DNA of 29,470 bases, from positions 1 to 29,470 of the forward strand of contig JAYMGJ010000189.1 in NCBI GenBank assembly GCA_037178675.1. Reading direction: 5' to 3'. Position numbers and translations under genes: made by a program. Shown here one piece after another: positions 20,188-29,470 of this stretch. The notes beneath the pieces are model-generated. The model did not search any database. It saw only the letters and a list, made by a program, of their open reading frames with translations, and was not told the DNA's origin. Each line of letters opens with the position of its first letter. The stretch's first letter is position 1. Origin of the DNA: Scleroderma bovista. Taxonomy: Eukaryota; Basidiomycota; Agaricomycetes; Boletales; Sclerodermataceae.

Positions 20188-21967
20188 ATGGAACAACCGT
20201 GTGATCCCTCCGTCACTCTCGAAACATTTGCTCCTATCTCCTGCCGTGCCGTCCTCCCGCTTGTCGCCGCCAATGGGACCTGCCCGTGCAACGCAAATAA
20301 CAACTGCCCAGATCCCAACGAACTTCAGGGCGACATTTTTGTATTTCCCAAAGTGAGTACCGATGCGTGTACTGTCTGTCCACCTATTCAAGAGGACAAC
20401 TAGAAAGTCGAGGCCTTCATTTTCTTTAATATCAAAGATATTTTGGCCTTCAAGGAAGCTCTTCGCAACTTCGAGCCTACAAGCGCTGCCGACGTGGTGA
20501 ACAATCTGAAGCGCATCTCTGAAGCAAAATGTAATGCCAAAGATGGGGAAGTGCCGCTGCTGCCGATCATACAGCAGCAGATTGGCTTCAACCGTGCTGG
20601 TCTTGATCTCATTGGTTTGATCGAGAAGACTGGGGAGGACGCTTTCGACAGAAATAGCAACGCATTGCTAGACCAACACCACAGTTTGGTCATTATTACA
20701 GCCCATGGTGGGTTGGAATATCCGTGTTCTGGGACATCGTTTCATATATGCACGCTGTAGATTCCGACGGGTTGGAAAAGGCAGTTCAAGCGTTCCTCAA
20801 GCTATTCAACGGCGCAATCGATAACTTGTCAAGAGTCGATGGTAAGCGAAGACCTGGGAAATTGGCAAAGCACGAACACTTCGGTTTCCGTGACGGGATT
20901 TCCCAGCCTGCTATGCGGTATGATGCAGTGCGATAACATATGGCATAGGGACTGACATTGTATGCAGGGGCCTAGCCTGTCCTCTACCTGGACAATTGGA
21001 AGTGGATGCAGGTGTCATTATTGTAGGCTACGCAGGAGATCCACTTTTGGACAGGCGTCCAGATTGGGCCAGAGGCGGTACCTTCATGGTGTACAGAAAT
21101 TGGGAACAAGATGTGGAGGGATTCAACAATTATCTCGCGTTCAACGGAAAACGCTGGAGAGAATTTGTTCCCCCTGTCCCACTTGCACCAGGGGAGACTC
21201 TTACGGACGAGCAGGGCGCTGAGCTTTTTGGTGCAAGGCTTTTCGGCAGATTCAAATCGGTATGCACTGGTTTTCGCCATGTCCACGTTTGGCTCATGTC
21301 CACTCGAGGGCGCTCCACTGGCGATAACCCCAGTTTTCGATAACCCACAGTTGGCTAAGGACAAGTACAGCAACAATAATTTTGATTATACAGCCCCTGG
21401 AACTCTTGAACCCAACGAGAAGCATTGCCCCTTCACCTCCCACGTTCGCAAGGTCAACCCGCGTAACAATAACTCGGGATTGTCAATTAAGGAGATCGAA
21501 GCCGCAGCCATGGTCAGAACCAGCATAGCGTATGGTGAAGAGGTCAGTGGCATCGAAGCTATGGGACTGTGTCACATTTTTAAATAACGATGTTATATCA
21601 GCTCCCGGATCCAAACCCAAGGGGCATTCTATTTGTCTCCTACCAGTCTTCTCCGAGGGTTGGTTTCTATGATGTGTTCGAACGCTTTGCTATGGATGAG
21701 AATTTTCCACTTTCCCCCCCCAGAAAACACGGTCAGTACGCGGAAACATTCCCTGATGGACGGGAGCTGACCCCTTTACCAGGAGTTGATAGTGTTATGG
21801 GTAGCATGAACGTACCCAAGTTAGGCGTCGTTTGCTCGCAGGACCCCTTCAGTGCACTTCCACAGCATTTCATCACGTTGCGTGGGGGGGCGGACTTTTT
21901 CGTGCCTTCTATCCCGACTCTCAAATACATTTCGCAGAAGGTAACGATGTACCACTGCGACTGTTGA
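20188..21967 (+). CDS. DyP-type heme peroxidase, reading frame broken near 20670
   Basis: Exons: 20188-20352, 20404-~20670, ~20671-20917, 20968-21259, 21309-21542, 21602-21967; about 520 aa, the normal size for fungal DyPs. ELQGDIF opens the ferredoxin-like fold. GFRDGISQP holds the distal catalytic Asp (codon 20892-20894) of the family's GXXDG motif, and SHVRKVNPR holds the proximal heme-ligand His (codon 21441-21443). RGILFVSYQS and GGADFFVPS end the second fold domain. These enzymes use H2O2 to oxidise dyes, phenols and Mn. Unlike secreted fungal DyPs, no signal peptide is seen. Between exons 2 and 3 the frame changes by one base with no usable GT-AG intron, so the gene carries a frameshift, a sequencing error, or an unusual intron. 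All catalytic motifs are otherwise intact, so decay, if real, is recent. Confidence 0.75.
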
Positions 21968-22222
21968 GTCTAATCACGTCGTACAAACATCTTTCTCGCC
22001 TTGAAGTGTACTAGTATTCGAAATACAACTTACGATTTGGATGAAGTTTGTGGGTAAAATATGTCCTCTATGTTATACTGCTCGGTGTCACAACAAAGGA
22101 CAGTAATGCGTGCGTGAAGTGCCCAAGTACGCGCAAGTGAAGTACCGCAACACTGACCCGGTCAACTTCGCTTCCCAAGATGCCTCTGTTCGCCATTTGA
22201 ATGTCATGTTACTAGAGTCGGG
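21968..22222. other. Short convergent 3' gap (DyP / PMR1-like)
   Basis: The 255 bases between the DyP stop and the ATPase stop hold both 3' ends. AT-rich sequence around 22000-22070 could supply polyadenylation signals. No gene is seen. Confidence 0.5.
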
Positions 22223-26272
<4,050 letters not shown>

Positions 26273-27991
26273 AGCCTGGGCAGCCAGTGGCCCACGTCGC
26301 TTCCCAGTCGTATATGAAACTGATCAACCACCTGGAGTCCACAATACTCCGATCCGTACTTGGGCAAGAAGTGGAGGTCGACGCAGCAATGGAAACACGT
26401 TAGACTTTATCACGTGACGAATTGGCGATGCTGTACAGCTCCGAAATGGGTTCAGCTTCAACCGTCAACTTGGGGAACGTTCCGGATGTTTCGCCTTCGA
26501 CTTCCAGATCAATTGGATCCAAAGCTGCACAAGACATCCCTTGACCATGTCCGCTAGTCCCCCAAACACCACAAATTTTAGTTCAGTTTTATTGGCTTAT
26601 CCTCAGAACATTTCTGGGGATTTACATCTTTTCTCCAGTTTCTCAGCATGATTGCAGACTTAAAGCAACGGTGACCCTATTCACGATCGCCACATGAAAA
26701 TACGGGTTACGACTGCTACATACAACTAACGCACCTTTTACAACATCAACTTCGAGAGACCACAGACGGTCTTAGTTCCGTGCCAAGTCTGAGGTGCAGC
26801 GTACATCTTTGCAGCTGAATGCAAGCCCCCCCCCCGCAGGAAGAGGACCAGACCGTTTATCCGCATACGGCTGAGATACTGTTCGAGATCACAGGAAATA
26901 CACGAGTCAATAAGATCAGGTAAGCCGATGGGCCTCACAACTAGTTTTTTCAGCTTCCCCGCCGCTCGCAGAGTTCTTATCCTCTGTTACATAGCCCCTC
27001 AGAGGAAGACCGTAATTCACGGAGCATAGATAAATGTCCGAAACAAAAATAACTCGATCCAGGACGTTTCGAACGCACACACTAGGTGATGGATTGCCTC
27101 GAGGTCAATTTAAATTCAGCGACTGAACCGGCAGTGCTGACGAATGGATGGGACTAAGAATAGGAGGCTATCAAGTACATGTATCCGTTCCATATTGGAC
27201 ACGGATAGTTCCTGATCGCGATGTGGCGATTTGATTCCACAGTTTAACTGGTATGTTATCCTCGCCACTGAGGATAAGTTTGATGCAATCAAGCATGTTT
27301 TGAAAAAGATTCGCATGCCCCACGTATAATGGCTACGTGGTCACGCAGACATAATCGCAGAGCACTGACCCGATATAGATCAAGCCCGGTGTATACGTTG
27401 TAGTCTTGTAGTATTCGCCATGGATGTCATGACCATTTTTTTTTATGGACGAAAGTTATTTGGTGACAAACTCCCTCACCCGTCCGTAGCCGTAGTCCTG
27501 TTCAGATCCATACGGATATGGGCCGCATGGCTGCTGGCAGGTCTGGAAACAGACGAAACGGAATGTCCTGGCAGTTCGTATCTCCTATCCTACCCAACTT
27601 TGGAGCGTCCGCAACGGCATAGCCAGCGTCCGGAGATCAAGCATAGCTACACGCCCTCCAAAATGAAACCTTACTTTAGCATGACATCAGTTGGTCGGAT
27701 CGCGAACTCGGCCTCTACCCAACTTCCGACTCCCGGTTGAATATACATGTGGTGTGGTTCACAGAAAGCACGCATGCATGTAAGAAAGAACATCGAATTA
27801 ATTTATACGCAGGGATGCAAACAACAACTAGACCATATCAACTATCATAGTTCACGGAATCGGAACAGTATCATCGGGGATATCAAAATAGACTGCGAAA
27901 CGAGGTTAGAATAAATCTTGATGGCATGCATAGATTTCATATGTATGAAGATCCTGCTACTACTTAATTAGCTGTGCATTGAGGTAGGGGA
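26273..27991. other. Intergenic region upstream of the PMR1-like gene
   Basis: About 1.7 kb between the ATPase start and the end of the zinc-finger gene, both on the minus strand. It contains a CACGTGAC E-box-like motif near 26411, a run of nine C near 26827 and a run of nine T near 27437. The open stretch 27420-27740 (+, 106 aa) has no recognisable motif and is probably chance. Confidence 0.4.
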
Positions 27992-29029
27992 TCAACGTTG
28001 GCGAGGACCGGCAGGGGGTATTCCAGCCCCTCCATGGTGATGGTCAGCAATGGCCCGGCCTTGCAAGTCTCTATCTCGATGCACTTGATCGATGTGGCGC
28101 TTTACAGCATCTGCGCGAGAGTAAGACTTCCTGTCGCAAAACGGACAAGGATATTGGACACGCATATGAGTCTGAAGGTGTCGGGCGAGATTTTCTCGTT
28201 TCATCGGCTCCCTCTTCCTACACCCTTCCCAGAGACACACCACCTCGCTGAGGTCCTTCTTGACCTTATGACAAGCGCGCAGGTGTCTCTCGATGCCGCG
28301 TTTGCTTCCGATAATATCGGAGTTACACTGCATCTGTCCGACGTTCCAGCGACAGCGATAAGAGAATTGCTCGTTGGGAACACGTTCTTCGTTATTTCCG
28401 GCGTATACAACATGCTGAGGAGAGTAGCGATCCGAGCGGGACATCGAAGACAATAAAGCTTGGGGTTCAACGCAGTCCATGACACCCAGTCTGTCTCTGC
28501 GGATGCTTGGGGAAGAACTCCAATGGCTTTCAGGTTTGTGGGCGTCCTGTGGATTGAAGGGATGAAATGGGGTCATGAGATGGTGGGTAGTGCCAGCTAA
28601 GGTTGATTGAGGCTTATAAGGAGGTGAGTAGAGCAAAGGAGCATGTTGATCTCGGTGCGTTACACCGCCCGAGATGCCTGGTTGATCGTACAGCCAGACA
28701 TCCCCAATATTCGGATCGGTGGGCAAAGTCTCAGGGTAACAGTTCTGGCATTGATGACATGTAACGGGAAAAAAAGTCTCCTCCGCTGCGCCCAAAGCGA
28801 CTGGGCGTGGAGGTGGGTGTTGGTGGGTGTCGTGACGGGCATTAAGTGAACATTGTTGTTGGCTGGCATGGAGTGCGTTTGAAAAAGTGGCAGACGACTG
28901 CATGTTCTCGGGGTAACTAAAACAAGACCCGTAAGGCGACAATTCGATCGTGTCAGGTTGAGTAGATGTTTACCTTGACGCCTTGCTAGACTGCGATTGA
29001 AATTGGTATGGCGAATTATATTTTGACAT
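27992..29029 (-). CDS. C2H2 zinc-finger protein, likely transcription factor
   Basis: Two exons on the minus strand, 29029-28974 and 28916-27992, joined across a 57-nt GT-AG intron, give 326 aa. The first 200 residues are low-complexity (Ser, Pro, His, Gln-rich) with a Pro-rich stretch, as in activator regions. Three C2H2-type fingers follow at about 207-236, 246-269 and 276-298. The first is atypical, with eight residues between the cysteines; the second is C-x4-C...H-x3-H; the third is C-x2-C...H-x4-H. A basic and His-rich tail ends the protein. Proteins of this layout are common lineage-specific regulators in basidiomycetes; the targets are unknown. The start at 29029 needs the intron; without it, the first ATG in the main exon is at 28903. 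Confidence 0.8.
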
Positions 29030-29470
29030 CGTCGGAACAGCTGTGAGGGGGGTTGAGGGGATTGAGGTTAGAGGTGATGGCGCCGAGTTTTAAACTACAG
29101 CAGTGCCCGAGCGAAACCAAATCATCGACGACTAAAATATCTAAAATATAGAACATCCATGTCAATCACCGTAAGGAGATATCAAATTGCCCATTCCAAA
29201 GAAGAACGTTGGCATCCTACCTTGCGTTAGTGAATCCTGTAAGATCGAGGTCATGTAGTGAAATGGCTTCACGGGAGAAGGCATAAGGGGAACAGTTTAA
29301 TGACAAACTGCCACTCGTCTTGGGATTCGAATAGGGTACGAGGTGATTGATTGTCGCCGACCAATAAGGGAGAGAACGTTCCGCAACACTTCTAGTTCGA
29401 TCCAAATGAAGAATTATAAAGCACCATAATCGCATGCCTCTCGCGGATTCCCGCCATACCACTGTACGGA
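29030..29470. other. Upstream region of the zinc-finger gene
   Basis: The last 440 bases hold the leader and promoter of the zinc-finger gene. The minus-strand open stretch 29217-29462 has no recognisable motif. I see no clear TATA box near the start. Confidence 0.4.

Overview
The window looks like nuclear DNA of a basidiomycete fungus, most likely an Agaricomycete. Genes are split by many short GT-AG introns, mostly 46-74 nt. The encoded proteins match fungal families: a Bem2-type RasGEF/PH/RhoGAP protein, phi-like glutathione transferases, a GH29 fucosidase, a DyP peroxidase, a Golgi Ca/Mn P-type ATPase and a small C2H2 zinc-finger protein. I rebuilt the exon-intron models by hand. Every intact model closes in frame from start to stop. 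Function calls rest on motif recognition, because no database search was possible.

Layout. 1-2150: no gene recognised. 2217-9146 (+): BEM2-like Rho GTPase-activating protein, 11 exons, about 2119 aa. 9542-10425 (-) and 11443-12310 (-): tandem glutathione S-transferase genes, each with 5 exons and 215 aa, with identical intron positions and a shared promoter block. 13614-16857 (+): secreted-type GH29 alpha-L-fucosidase, 16 exons, about 807 aa. 17674-18240 (-): decayed copy of an Agaricomycete trypsin-fold (GDSGS) protein, with frameshifts, an internal deletion and a stop. 18240-20090: mostly unassigned sequence with one proline-rich open stretch. 20188-21967 (+): DyP-type peroxidase with an unexplained frame break near 20670. 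22223-26272 (-): PMR1-like Ca2+/Mn2+ P-type ATPase, 13 exons, about 1106 aa, with a probable GC-AG intron. 27992-29029 (-): C2H2 zinc-finger protein, 2 exons, 326 aa.

The genes do not form an obvious pathway cluster. BEM2 and PMR1 are core housekeeping genes (polarity and Golgi ion homeostasis). The GST pair, fucosidase, DyP and the decayed protease-like copy are accessory functions typical of saprotrophic or mycorrhizal fungi (detoxification, glycan breakdown, oxidation). Adjacent genes alternate between convergent and divergent arrangements. I found no CRISPR array, tRNA, rRNA or intact transposon. No clearly new multi-gene system is visible. The observations most worth checking are the DyP frame break, the GC-AG and AAG-acceptor introns, the conserved GST promoter element, and the two-module RasGEF architecture of the BEM2-like protein.
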